A stretch of 64,000 nt of DNA from Polaromonas eurypsychrophila (lineage in GTDB: Bacteria > Pseudomonadota > Gammaproteobacteria > Burkholderiales > Burkholderiaceae_C). The first letter of the stretch is position 1; each line of letters opens with the position of its first letter. Shown here in pieces: positions 46,941 through 55,129 of this stretch. Made by a program: the position numbers and the translations under genes. The notes beneath the pieces are model-generated. The model made no database searches, was not told where the DNA came from, and saw only the letters and a program-made list of their open reading frames with translations. The DNA lies in assembly GCF_014641715.1 (NCBI RefSeq), contig NZ_BMIG01000002.1:186001-250000 (forward strand). Direction: 5' to 3'.

Positions 46941-48361
46941 CACGCCCATGCCAGAGTCCTTTCTTCGCGTGGTGCCTCAACGCTTGTGTCCACGCCTGTG
47001 CCCGATGGTGCAACCGGCACTGCCAGTACCGGTGTAGGCAAAGGTGCCGAGGACGTGGGCGCCACAGCCCCGCCGGCCACATCGTCAAACAGGTCGGTTT
47101 GCCGCGCGCGCGGCGTGAGGCGGGCCGCGAGATTCAGCGAATCCAGCGTTGCGCCGGGCTGGTGGTCGGCCAGCAGCACGAAAGGCAGGACCTTTTTCAG
47201 CGGCACATGCAGGCGCAGCAAATCGTCGGCGCGCAACTGGCGCACGCGGCGCGCCTGCAGGATGCGTGTGACGGCCTTGACGCCGAGCCCGGGAACCCGC
47301 AGCAGCATTTCGCGCGGCGCACGGTTGAGGTCCACCGGGAACTGCCCGCGGTGGGCCAGCGCCCAGGCGAGTTTGGGGTCCATGTCGAGCGACAGCATGC
47401 CGGCGGCCGGCACGATCTCGTCGTGCGCAAAACCGTAAAAGCGCATCAGCCAGTCGGCCTGGTAGAGACGGTGTTCCCGGATCAGCGGCGGCTGGCGCAG
47501 CGGCAGGCTCAGCGAGGCGTCGGGAATCGGGCTGAAGGCCGAGTAATAGACACGCCGCAGCCGGTAGGCGCCGTACAGCGTGGCGCTGGCCTGCAGGATG
47601 GTGCTGTCGCAGGTGGCGTCGGCGCCGACGATCATCTGTGTACTCTGGCCGGCCGGCGCAAAGCGTGGTGCGCTGGCGCGGCTGGCCTTGAGCGAACGCG
47701 GCAGGGAGATCACGCTGGTGCGCGCATCGTCGCGGCCCGCGCCTTTGGCCTCGTCGATGTGTACGCGTATGCGCGCCATCGAGCGCTTGATGGCGGCGCT
47801 GTCTTTCTCGGGCGCCAGCACCTGCAGGCCCTGCACCGTGGGCAGCTCGACATTGATGCTCAGCCGGTCGGCATATAGCCCGGCGCGGGCCAGCAGCTCG
47901 GGCGAGGCATCGGGAATGGTCTTGAGGTGGATATAGCCGCGGAAGTCGTGGTCTTCGCGCAGCACCCGCGCCACCTCGACCACGCGCTCCATGGTGTAGT
48001 CGGGGCTCTGGATGATGCCCGAGGACAGGAACAGGCCCTCGATGCAGTTGCGGCGGTAGAAGTCCAGCGTGAGCTGCACCACCTCGTCCACCGAAAAGCG
48101 TGCGCGCGGCACGTTGCTGCTGACGCGGTTCACGCAATACACGCAGTCGTAGGTGCAGAAATTGGTGAACAGGATTTTCAGCAACGAGATGCAGCGGCCG
48201 TCGGGCGCGTAGCTGTGGCAGATGCCGGAGCCCTCGGTCGAGCCTATGCCTTTGCCGCCCACCGAATTGCGGCCCGAGGTTCCGCTTGACGCACAGGAGG
48301 CGTCGTATTTGGCCGCGTCTGCCAGGATCGCGAGCTTGCGCTGGGTGGTGAGGATGGACAC
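46940..48361 (-). CDS. Putative DNA modification/repair radical SAM protein
   Basis: The 473-residue protein has the radical SAM cluster motif CTYDCVYC (Cys69, Cys73, Cys76). Three more cysteines at 23, 48 and 57 lie in a conserved leader (LADAAKYDASCASSG, GICHSYAPDGRCISLLK). A helix-hairpin-helix at 354-366 (VPGLGVKAVTRIL) suggests DNA contact. The last ~50 residues are low-complexity Pro/Ala/Thr. This family is known to co-occur with DUF4130-UdgX proteins; its reaction is unknown. The GTG start directly abuts a LexA box, leaving no room for a ribosome-binding site, so translation may be leaderless. Confidence 0.87.
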   Translation of the reverse strand: MSILTTQRKLAILADAAKYDASCASSGTSGRNSVGGKGIGSTEGSGICHSYAPDGRCISLLKILFTNFCTYDCVYCVNRVSSNVPRARFSVDEVVQLTLDFYRRNCIEGLFLSSGIIQSPDYTMERVVEVARVLREDHDFRGYIHLKTIPDASPELLARAGLYADRLSINVELPTVQGLQVLAPEKDSAAIKRSMARIRVHIDEAKGAGRDDARTSVISLPRSLKASRASAPRFAPAGQSTQMIVGADATCDSTILQASATLYGAYRLRRVYYSAFSPIPDASLSLPLRQPPLIREHRLYQADWLMRFYGFAHDEIVPAAGMLSLDMDPKLAWALAHRGQFPVDLNRAPREMLLRVPGLGVKAVTRILQARRVRQLRADDLLRLHVPLKKVLPFVLLADHQPGATLDSLNLAARLTPRARQTDLFDDVAGGAVAPTSSAPLPTPVLAVPVAPSGTGVDTSVEAPREERTLAWA

Positions 48362-48376
48362 TGTATCAATATACAG
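48361..48376 (-). promoter_or_regulatory. LexA (SOS) box 1
   Basis: CTGTATCAATATACAG is a perfect CTGT-N8-ACAG palindrome with an AT-rich core. It overlaps the first base of the radical SAM GTG start codon. Confidence 0.88.
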
Positions 48377-48391
48377 TAAATTCTGATTTTA

Positions 48392-48407
48392 CTGTATTTG
48401 CGTACAG
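48392..48407 (-). promoter_or_regulatory. LexA (SOS) box 2
   Basis: CTGTATTTGCGTACAG is a second perfect CTGT-N8-ACAG site, 31 bases (about three helical turns) upstream of box 1, so two LexA dimers could bind the same DNA face. Confidence 0.86.
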
Positions 48408-48436
48408 ATTAACCCTGATCGCATATCGACATGTTT

Positions 48437-48486
48437 GCTATCTAATTAATAGCTGTGAATACTTGCTGGACAGGGGCTAGCGGCCA
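48437..48486 (-). repeat. Family-A repeat between the SOS operon and the YbhN-like gene
   Basis: GCTATctaattAATAGCtgtgaatact, tgctggacaGGGGCTAGCGGCC. It separates the LexA-controlled promoter from the 3' end of the neighbouring operon. Confidence 0.65.
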
Positions 48487-48520
48487 AAAACACCCATAAA
48501 GCGGCGACCCTGCCCGCAGA

Positions 48521-49522
48521 TCAGCCTGCCGAGGTCTGTGCTGCACCGCCGGCCAGCGACTTGGCCCGGGCTTCCGTCACCAGGTAGGCCACGGTGGCAA
48601 TCACCAGCGGCACCAGGTAATAAATGACGCGGTAGGCGACCAGGGCGGCCAGCAGCTGGTGGGTCGGAATCTGGTGCGACAGCAGCGCCACAAACACCGC
48701 CTCCAGCACACCCAGGCCGGCCGGCACATGCGCCACCACGCCGGCCACCGCCGCCACCAGCAACACGCCAGCCACGGTGGGGAAGGCCACTTTTTGCTGC
48801 AGCAGCAAAAACATCAGGCCGCTCATGATCAGCCAGTTGGCCGCGCCCAGCGCCACCTGCAGCAAGGCCAGCCTGCCGGAAGGAAGGTCCAGACGGTGAC
48901 CGCGCAGGGTGAAACTGCGCTGGCGTGACAGCGCGCACAGCAGCAGGTAGGCCATGGAACCGGCCAGCAGCACAAAGCCCAGGATCTGCAAGCCGCCACT
49001 GCCGATTTTCCAATCCGGTGGCAGTTCCGGCGTGTAAAAGCCGAAGACCAGACCGCCCAGGAACAGGTAACCGATCCAGTTGGTCAGCATGCTCAGCGTC
49101 AACACCCGTGTGATGGTCGCGGTGTCCAGCTTCAGCCGGGAATACAGCCGGTAGCGAAAGGCGACACCGCCGACCAGCGAGCCGAGGTTCAGGTTGAAGA
49201 CATAACTGATGAAGGTCACCAACATCACGGTCGGCGTGGGCAGCGTGTGGCCGGTGTAGTGGCGGCCCAGCAGGTCAAAGCAACTGTACAGGCCCAGGCT
49301 CAGGGCGCCCAATGCCACCGCGCCCATCAGCAGTGCTGGCGGATAAGCACGCAGTGCGGTAAACACCTCCTGCCACTCGATGGCGCGGCCTTGTTCCACC
49401 AGCAGCCAGGCCACCAGACTGAAAAACACCAGTGTCGCGATGCGTTTGAGCCAGGGCCACCAGGGCTTGCCGGTGATGCCGGACTTGGGCGCTGCGCCCC
49501 GGACAGCCGATGCAGCCGTCAT
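48521..49522 (-). CDS. YbhN-like membrane protein (lysylphosphatidylglycerol synthetase TM region)
   Basis: The ATG at 49522 gives 333 residues with eight or so hydrophobic helices and the family landmarks FISYVFNLNLGSLVGGVAFRYRLYSR and HVPAGLGVLEAVFVALL. It belongs to the UPF0104/YbhN group, the membrane half of MprF-type flippases without the synthetase domain. The start overlaps the clsB stop (ATGA), and the order ybhP-clsB-ybhN is the same as in E. coli, pointing to a linked role in cardiolipin or phospholipid handling at the inner membrane. The exact function is unproven. Confidence 0.9.
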   Translation of the reverse strand: MTAASAVRGAAPKSGITGKPWWPWLKRIATLVFFSLVAWLLVEQGRAIEWQEVFTALRAYPPALLMGAVALGALSLGLYSCFDLLGRHYTGHTLPTPTVMLVTFISYVFNLNLGSLVGGVAFRYRLYSRLKLDTATITRVLTLSMLTNWIGYLFLGGLVFGFYTPELPPDWKIGSGGLQILGFVLLAGSMAYLLLCALSRQRSFTLRGHRLDLPSGRLALLQVALGAANWLIMSGLMFLLLQQKVAFPTVAGVLLVAAVAGVVAHVPAGLGVLEAVFVALLSHQIPTHQLLAALVAYRVIYYLVPLVIATVAYLVTEARAKSLAGGAAQTSAG

Positions 49523-50769
49523 GAAGTCTGGCCTTCGTTGATGTGATCTACCCCCGGCTCGCCCAGCAGCTTCTCGGCGGGCGTCAGGCGCGGCAGATGC
49601 GCCGGCAGCCAGCCGAACCAGGCCGGGTAACGGCGCAGCAAATGAAACACAAAGAAGCTGCGCAGCCTGACCCACATGGGTGACTCGGGCAGGTCGCCCA
49701 CCTGGATTTGCCGGCAACTCGCCTGCATCAGCTTTTCCAGGTTCTCCGCCAGATGCTGGTTGAAGTCGCGGTCCTTGATGATGACATTGGCCTCAAGGTT
49801 GAGCGACAGGCTCAAGGGGTCGAGGTTGCTTGAGCCGACGGTGGACCATTCGTTGTCGGTCAGCGCCACCTTGCCATGCAGCGGGCGCTCGCTGTATTCG
49901 TAAATCTTCACACCGGCGCCCAGCAGATGGTGATAGAGCATGCTCGCTGCGATCTTGACGATGGGCATGTCGGGCTCGCCCTGCAGGATCAGCCGCACGT
50001 CCACGCCGCGCCGGGCGGCCTTGCGCAACTGGCGCAGCAGGCGGTAGCCGGGGAAAAAATAGGCGTTGGCGATGATGATGCGATGGCGTGCGCCGCGAAT
50101 CGCGATGCGGTAATGACGTTCGATGTCATTTTGGTGCTCACGGTTGTCGCGCGTGATCAGCATGGCCTGGGCGTGACCTGCGGCCGGCAGCGCCGCAGGG
50201 GCGGGCATCGCCGGTTTGCGTTTGAGCAGTCGCTTGAGCGGGCCGTCGGGCTGCTGCTGGCCGAGCAGAAGCTGGGTACACACGAACTGCTCGATCTCGG
50301 CGACCAGCGGGCCCTCAATTTCCACAGCGTAGTCCTGCTTGGCTTCGGGCCCAAAGTCGGACAAGTGATCGGCCGAATAGTTGATGCCGCCGACGAAAGC
50401 GCGTTTGCCGTCTACCACCACGATCTTGCGGTGCATGCGGCGAAACAAATTGGTACGGTAGCCCCACAGGCGCGGACTGGGGTCGAACACATGGACACGC
50501 ACGCCGGCCGAGGTCAGCGCGGAGATATACCCTGGCGACAGGTCGGGCGAGCCGTAGCCGTCGATGGTGATGTCCACCTGCACGCCGCGCCGGGCAGCGA
50601 TGAGCAGCGCCTCCTGCAGGGCCTTGCCGACCTTGTCTTCAAACAGGATGAAAGTCTCGAGCAACACCTCCCGCTCGGCGGCAGCAATACATTCGAAAAC
50701 CCGCGGGAAAAAGTCCTCTCCGTTTTCAAGCAGAGTGAGCTTGTTGCCTGGCACCCACCTTCCGCGCAT
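49519..50769 (-). CDS. clsB: Cardiolipin synthase B
   Basis: This phospholipase-D superfamily enzyme has 416 residues from the ATG at 50769 (MRGRWVPGNKLTLLENGEDFFP). There are two HKD half-sites: HRKIVVVDGKRAFVGGINYSADH and HGKVALTDNEWSTVGSSNLDPLS. No N-terminal transmembrane helices are present, which separates ClsB from ClsA. The family joins phosphatidylglycerol or related lipids into cardiolipin at the membrane. It is the middle gene of the ybhP-clsB-ybhN unit; the upstream gene ends 26 bases before its start. Confidence 0.94.
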   Translation of the reverse strand: MRGRWVPGNKLTLLENGEDFFPRVFECIAAAEREVLLETFILFEDKVGKALQEALLIAARRGVQVDITIDGYGSPDLSPGYISALTSAGVRVHVFDPSPRLWGYRTNLFRRMHRKIVVVDGKRAFVGGINYSADHLSDFGPEAKQDYAVEIEGPLVAEIEQFVCTQLLLGQQQPDGPLKRLLKRKPAMPAPAALPAAGHAQAMLITRDNREHQNDIERHYRIAIRGARHRIIIANAYFFPGYRLLRQLRKAARRGVDVRLILQGEPDMPIVKIAASMLYHHLLGAGVKIYEYSERPLHGKVALTDNEWSTVGSSNLDPLSLSLNLEANVIIKDRDFNQHLAENLEKLMQASCRQIQVGDLPESPMWVRLRSFFVFHLLRRYPAWFGWLPAHLPRLTPAEKLLGEPGVDHINEGQTS

Positions 50770-50795
50770 CACCAACTCTCCTCTGACTTGAAAAA

Positions 50796-51599
50796 TCAAA
50801 TTTCGATTTCGGCCGCCAGCGGCGCATGGTCCGACAGATGCGACCAAGGCTTGGGCGGCAGCACCACCGGTGCATGGCCGATGGCGTTGCGCACATAGAT
50901 ACGGTCCAGCCGCAACACTGGAAAGCGTGCCGGGAAAGTACGCGCCGCCTTGCCGTTGGCCTGCACAAACACCTCGTGCATGCCGGCACCCTCGGCCAGC
51001 ACGTCGTGCGCGCGGTGGCGCCAGTCGTTGAAATCGCCCGCAGCAATCACCGGGGCGCTCGCTGGGATGTCATTGCGCACCATATCGCACAGCATGTGGA
51101 GCTGCTTCAGGCGATGCGACTCGGCCAGTCCCAGGTGCACACAAATCGCATGTACGTTGGTCTCACGGCCGGGGATTTGCAACACGCAATGGAGCAGGCC
51201 ACGGCGCTCGGGCCCGCTGATGGACACGTCACGGTTTTCAAAACTGACAATCGGGAACTTGGACAACACGGCATTACCGTGGTGCCCGTTGGTATAGACC
51301 GCATTGCGGCCATAGGCAAACTGCGGCCAGATGCTGTCGGCCAAAAACTCATAGTGTGGCGTGGCCGGGTAGTTGGCGACCCGGCTCTCATGGCGCGCGT
51401 GGGTGCCCGTTACTTCTTGCAGAAACACCACGTCCGCACCCACAGTGCGCACCGCTTCACGCAGCTCATGCAGGATGAACTTGCGGTTAAAGAAGGTAAA
51501 GCCCTTGTGGATGTTGACCGTCAGCACCTTCAGGGAAAAACTCAAGGCCGCCGCCGCGATCACCTCCTGAGTCTCCGCCAGTGCATCGGCATCGTTCAT
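50796..51599 (-). CDS. Endonuclease/exonuclease/phosphatase-family protein, YbhP-like
   Basis: About 267 residues from the ATG at 51599; an alternative start at 51659 adds twenty. The EEP fold is clear: [39 protein letters not shown] and [15 protein letters not shown], the final SDH being catalytic. The close match [23 protein letters not shown] is the YbhP subgroup. It leads the operon with clsB and a ybhN-like gene, which suggests a phosphodiesterase acting in phospholipid metabolism rather than a nuclease, but no substrate is established. Confidence 0.9.
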   Translation of the reverse strand: MNDADALAETQEVIAAAALSFSLKVLTVNIHKGFTFFNRKFILHELREAVRTVGADVVFLQEVTGTHARHESRVANYPATPHYEFLADSIWPQFAYGRNAVYTNGHHGNAVLSKFPIVSFENRDVSISGPERRGLLHCVLQIPGRETNVHAICVHLGLAESHRLKQLHMLCDMVRNDIPASAPVIAAGDFNDWRHRAHDVLAEGAGMHEVFVQANGKAARTFPARFPVLRLDRIYVRNAIGHAPVVLPPKPWSHLSDHAPLAAEIEI

Positions 51600-51956
51600 G
51601 GGGGGTGCGACAACCGGCGACGTCGGGCTGACCTGAATAAGGGAATGGGGAGGAAGCATGAGGCGGCAGCGGTAAAACTGCAGGAAAGGGAAGCCCCTAT
51701 TGTTGCTTGGGCGATCACAAAACAACTGTAGGACAGCAAGCTATTTTTCGCCGCTGCAGCGGGGCCCGCCCGCACTGTATGAAGCGTTTGTAAAGGGTGG
51801 CGTCCTACGCGATTGGGGGTGGCCAGCCGATAAGCCTGCTTGCGATTCAACGCTAAATTCATAACAACCAAATCCACTTGGATATGGCTTTTGCGAATGT
51901 TCCCCTGCGGTGCTTTGCAAATCGGTTTTAGTTCAAGCGAGTTTCAGGAGTTAACC

Positions 51957-52484
51957 ATGAACAAGTTTTCAATGCGATCCCTTCCCGCCGCGATGGCCTT
52001 AAGCGCCACGCTGGTTTTTGCGGCTCATGCCCAAATGGCTGTTGGCGTGAATGCCGGCGCAGGAACTGCCACATCGGGAACTGGCGCAACCAGTAATACA
52101 GGAGTCGGCGTGCGGACAGGCGTCAACGCCAATATCGGCAGCGACGTTCGCTCCAATGCAAACATGGGTGGTTCTGTGAGCTCTAACACCAATGCCAATA
52201 CCAACGCGACAGTCAACAGCGACAGCACCGCGAAGCGGGCGGTCAAGCGCACTGGCAATGCGGTCCAGCGTACCGGCAACAAATTCGAAGGTGCTGTGAA
52301 CAACGCAGCTGGCGCCACCAGAAGCGGCGCTTATCGTGCCAAAAATGCAGTCAGCGGCGTGGCAGCCAGAGCCGACCGCGGAATCCAGAACAATCTGCCC
52401 GCCAGCAACGCAGGCGCTGCCGGCCGCGTCAATGTGCAAGGCTCGGGCAATACGAGCGGCCAGATCACCCCGCCACCTCAGTAA
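51957..52484 (+). CDS. Secreted Ala/Asn/Gly-rich low-complexity protein
   Basis: The 175-residue protein has a good AGGAG site five bases before the ATG. It carries a signal peptide (LPAAMALSATLVFAAHAQ), then a Gly/Asn/Thr/Ala-rich region (VGVNAGAGTATSGTGATSN, SNTNANTNATVNSD) and a basic helical part (AKRAVKRTGNAVQRTGNKFEGA, RSGAYRAKNAVSGVAARAD). I do not recognise a family. Composition suggests a periplasmic or surface protein with amphipathic repeats. It is followed by a similar-looking secreted gene at 52668. The upstream 230 bases hold the promoter region. Confidence 0.75.
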   Translation: MNKFSMRSLPAAMALSATLVFAAHAQMAVGVNAGAGTATSGTGATSNTGVGVRTGVNANIGSDVRSNANMGGSVSSNTNANTNATVNSDSTAKRAVKRTGNAVQRTGNKFEGAVNNAAGATRSGAYRAKNAVSGVAARADRGIQNNLPASNAGAAGRVNVQGSGNTSGQITPPPQ

Positions 52485-52497
52485 AAGCGCAAGTGCG

Positions 52498-52532
52498 AAA
52501 GGGCAGGCTGTGAGAGATTGCGGCCTGCCCCG
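52498..52532 (+). terminator. Hairpin after the first secreted-protein gene
   Basis: GGGCAGGC stem, 14-base loop, GCCTGCCC, followed by CGTTTGCGG. The stem is strong but the T-run is poor, so termination would be partial. Confidence 0.4.
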
Positions 52533-52667
52533 TTTGCGGCTTCCGTCCTACGTCGGGCCAGCCGCTCAACCGATAGTTCTGACGCGTTCAGCGACATAAA
52601 TTAGAAGTGTGGGGGCGCTCAGAGAGCGACACCTCTCACAAGGTCCCCCTTAACAATCCAAGGAAAC

Positions 52668-53192
52668 ATGATGAACAAGACAACACAATCGATTCTGCTG
52701 GTCGCCATGATGGCCACCGCTGGTTTTGCGAATGCACAAACCACCACCAACCCGACGCCAGCTCAAGGCGGCTCCACAACGGTGCCGCGGGCCGCTGATG
52801 CTGGCACCATGCCCGCCACGCGCGCTGAAGTCAAAAGCGAAATAAACACCAACTCAGGCGCCAAAGTCGGGGCTCCTGCTCAAGGTGGTGGCACTCCCTC
52901 CGGTGCAGCCATGCCTGCTGGTAGCGGCGGCATGTCGGCCAACACCCGTGCTGAAGTAAAAGCCCAGGTGCCCGGCGGCAGCAAAGCCGGTGCGAGCGCC
53001 CAAGGCGACTCGACGGTTTCTGGCTCCATGGCCCCAGGCGGTTCAAAAACAAGCTCCACGACTTCTGCCGAGCGTAAGGCCGCCCGGGCAGAACGCAAAG
53101 CCGCTCGCCAAGCCAAACGTAACGCTACAACCACCTCCGGCAAGGGCTCGGATTCCGGCCCCAGCTCCACCGCACGCACTGCGCCTCAGTAA
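52668..53192 (+). CDS. Secreted low-complexity protein with two internal repeats
   Basis: The 174-residue protein has a signal peptide (ILLVAMMATAGFANAQ). The mature part contains two imperfect repeats: RAEVKSEINTNSGAKVGAPAQ and RAEVKAQVPGGSKAGASAQ, each followed by GG/GD-T-xSG. The C terminus is very basic (AERKAARAERKAARQAKR) before a Ser/Thr tail ending in APQ. No family is recognised. It is the second of two adjacent secreted low-complexity genes with their own spacing and shares the AxAQ signal end with the first. A good terminator follows. Confidence 0.75.
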   Translation: MMNKTTQSILLVAMMATAGFANAQTTTNPTPAQGGSTTVPRAADAGTMPATRAEVKSEINTNSGAKVGAPAQGGGTPSGAAMPAGSGGMSANTRAEVKAQVPGGSKAGASAQGDSTVSGSMAPGGSKTSSTTSAERKAARAERKAARQAKRNATTTSGKGSDSGPSSTARTAPQ

Positions 53193-53230
53193 GCCGTCAA
53201 CTTGACGGCCAGGCCCTCCCCGGCTTGGAA

Positions 53231-53264
53231 AAACGCCCGTTTCGCAAGAACCGGGCGTTTTTTT
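53231..53264 (+). terminator. Rho-independent terminator
   Basis: AAACGCCCG stem, 12-base loop, CGGGCGTTT followed by TTTT. It lies 38 bases after the secreted-protein stop. The A-run on the left means it may also serve the opposite strand. Confidence 0.85.
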
Positions 53265-53441
53265 GTCTGTGCGCAGCATGCTGGTCGGTCGTGCCGGCGA
53301 TCTGGACAAACTGATAAGCAGTGGCTTGTTGCAGACGTTGCTGGCCGGATAACAGGATTGACATAAAAAAGGCCTGGGCAGGTCTGTCACGACATGCACA
53401 GGCCCTGTCCGGCGCAACTGGGTGGCGCCGGTGCTTCACAC

Positions 53442-53999
53442 TCAGCCGTTGTGGTGACCGTGGTGGCCACCGTGGCCCTTGCCGCCGCGACCCATGCGCT
53501 GCGTATCAAAGACCTTTTGCTGGTCGGCGTTCAAGGCAGCGTAGAAGCTCTTCGTCGCATCGCCGCGCTTGGTCATGACCGCGTTCATCTCGGTCATGCG
53601 CTGGGAGCGCAGCGCGTTCATTTTGTCGATGCGCTGGGGCGTGGTCAGCTTTTCGAACTCGGCGCGCATCGCCGCGTGGTCAGGGCGCTGGGCAGCATTG
53701 CGTGCCTGTGGCTGCAGAGCCGTCGTGTAGGCTGACCAGGCGCCTTCCTGCGCGGGGGTGATGGCCAGTTTGGCCTTGAGTTCAGCCTGGTGCATGACCA
53801 TTCGCGCCTGCATCTTGGCCGGATCGTGGCGATGCTGCCCGTGGTGGCCGGCTTGCGGACCAGGTTGGGCTCGCGCGCTTGCGGCTGCAGGCGCGGCGGG
53901 CGCCACAGTTTGTGCCACAGCGGCCAGACTGGTAGCAGCCATGATGCCGGCCAGAACCAGGGAGTTGACGGATTTCAGGGGTTTGAAAACGGAGGTCAT
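53442..53999 (-). CDS. Spy/CpxP-like periplasmic protein, His-rich
   Basis: The ATG at 53999 gives 185 residues with a signal peptide (SVNSLVLAGIMAATSLAAVAQ). The mature helical part has LTxxQ-type motifs (AITPAQEGAWSAY, KLTTPQRIDKMNALRSQRM), the signature of the Spy/CpxP chaperone group. The N-terminal mature region (GHHGQHRHD) and the C terminus (GKGHGGHHGHHNG) are histidine-rich, suggesting metal binding or tolerance. A GGACGC-type weak ribosome site precedes it. It is a single leftward gene convergent with the secreted-protein pair. Confidence 0.82.
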   Translation of the reverse strand: MTSVFKPLKSVNSLVLAGIMAATSLAAVAQTVAPAAPAAASARAQPGPQAGHHGQHRHDPAKMQARMVMHQAELKAKLAITPAQEGAWSAYTTALQPQARNAAQRPDHAAMRAEFEKLTTPQRIDKMNALRSQRMTEMNAVMTKRGDATKSFYAALNADQQKVFDTQRMGRGGKGHGGHHGHHNG

Positions 54000-54392
54000 G
54001 AGCGCGTCCTTTCGGTTGTAAGACAAGCCTGCTGCCGACACGGCGTCAGGTTGAAAGCGAGTTTGCGTGGCCCGTGTAAGGACGCCGTGACGCGAGCGTG
54101 AGGATTTCGTAAAGTTTTTTGTCCATGTGCGGATATCTTCGGCCGCAGCCGTGTGCTTCCGGTTAAGGGGAAAAAGTGCTTCGAGCCCATGTCCAGTGAA
54201 CCCGGACAGCTATCAAAAGATGAGCGCCGAGGACCGGTGAGGTGCTGACCAGGACGGTGAGTTCGGAAGATCGCCGCTCCCGGAGCACGGCGCCTGGCTC
54301 CGGCCTCGACCTGTTCTTTTTTGACCAAAAAGGGTTCCTGGCCCTTTGATGACGGGCCTGAACAGCTATGAAAATCGTAGAACCGGGACGAT
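54000..54392. other. Gap with two degenerate family-A repeats
   Basis: 390 bases between two leftward genes. Degenerate family-A copies sit at 54177-54217 (cgAGCCCatgtccagtg...gacaGCTATc) and 54327-54371 (aAGGGttcctGGCCCtttg...aacaGCTATg). Between them is a stretch with tgagttcggaagatcgcc and no recognisable gene. It presumably also holds the promoter of the Spy-like gene near 54000-54110. Confidence 0.5.
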
Positions 54393-55058
54393 TCAGAATT
54401 GGCGCACAAAGCCCAGGCTGTAAAGCCGCTCGCGCCCGTCGCCCAGGCGCGTGCGGCCTATGCTACCGTCCAGTTGCCAGCCCGGCGCCACCTCAGTGCG
54501 CAGCCCGAGCTGGACCACGGGCGCACTCTGCTTTTGCCCAAACCACTCGGCGTGAGCGGTGAAGCGGCCCAATTCACGCTCGAGCGCCAGACCCCAGGTC
54601 CGCAGACTGGGTCCGCCAGGGTTGCGGACCGCGCCGGTATTGAGGTGGGCAGCGCCGCCCTCGTGGTTGCAGCTAAGCAGACCATTGAGGACAGAGGTGG
54701 TGCCCGCCGTGCCGGTGGTTTGCGAGACACCCACACTTGCGCCCAGATTACAGCTCCCGTCGCGAGAAGGACTTAACAGAAACTTGCCTTGCAGCGCCGT
54801 GCTGCGGGTGTGCTGGCGACTATCGCGCGACAGGCTGGCGCTGAGCCCGACCCCGGCGGCAGGCGAGTAAGTGGGCCCCACGGTCCAGCCGCGTATCCCA
54901 CCGGGTTGACGCGCATACCAGGCATCGATGTGCCCGGTGCCGGCATCGTCCACCCCGGCATCGTCGACGGTTAGCGGCCGGCCGGCCTGCGCCTGGCCCG
55001 TCAAGCCGGCGGCCAGTAACAGCATGCTGAGTGACAAGGCCGCACTGTGGTTTCTCAT
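54393..55058 (-). CDS. Putative outer-membrane beta-barrel protein
   Basis: The 221-residue protein has a signal peptide (LSLSMLLLAAGLTGQAQA) and alternating hydrophobic strands through the mature region (TVGPTYSPAAGVGLSASLSRD, LNGLLSCNHEG, VVQLGLRTEVAPGWQLDGSIG). It ends in LYSLGFVRQF, a C-terminal phenylalanine strand typical of Bam-inserted barrels. The mature N terminus GRPLTVDDAGVDDAGTGHIDAWY recalls transporter-like outer-membrane proteins of Burkholderiales. Function is unknown. Confidence 0.75.
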   Translation of the reverse strand: MRNHSAALSLSMLLLAAGLTGQAQAGRPLTVDDAGVDDAGTGHIDAWYARQPGGIRGWTVGPTYSPAAGVGLSASLSRDSRQHTRSTALQGKFLLSPSRDGSCNLGASVGVSQTTGTAGTTSVLNGLLSCNHEGGAAHLNTGAVRNPGGPSLRTWGLALERELGRFTAHAEWFGQKQSAPVVQLGLRTEVAPGWQLDGSIGRTRLGDGRERLYSLGFVRQF

Positions 55059-55129
55059 ACGGCTGATTCTAGGGCCGGGACGTTACAAAGTGTTCGAAAG
55101 CCTGCCTTGACTTGCAAACGTCGCAGTTG

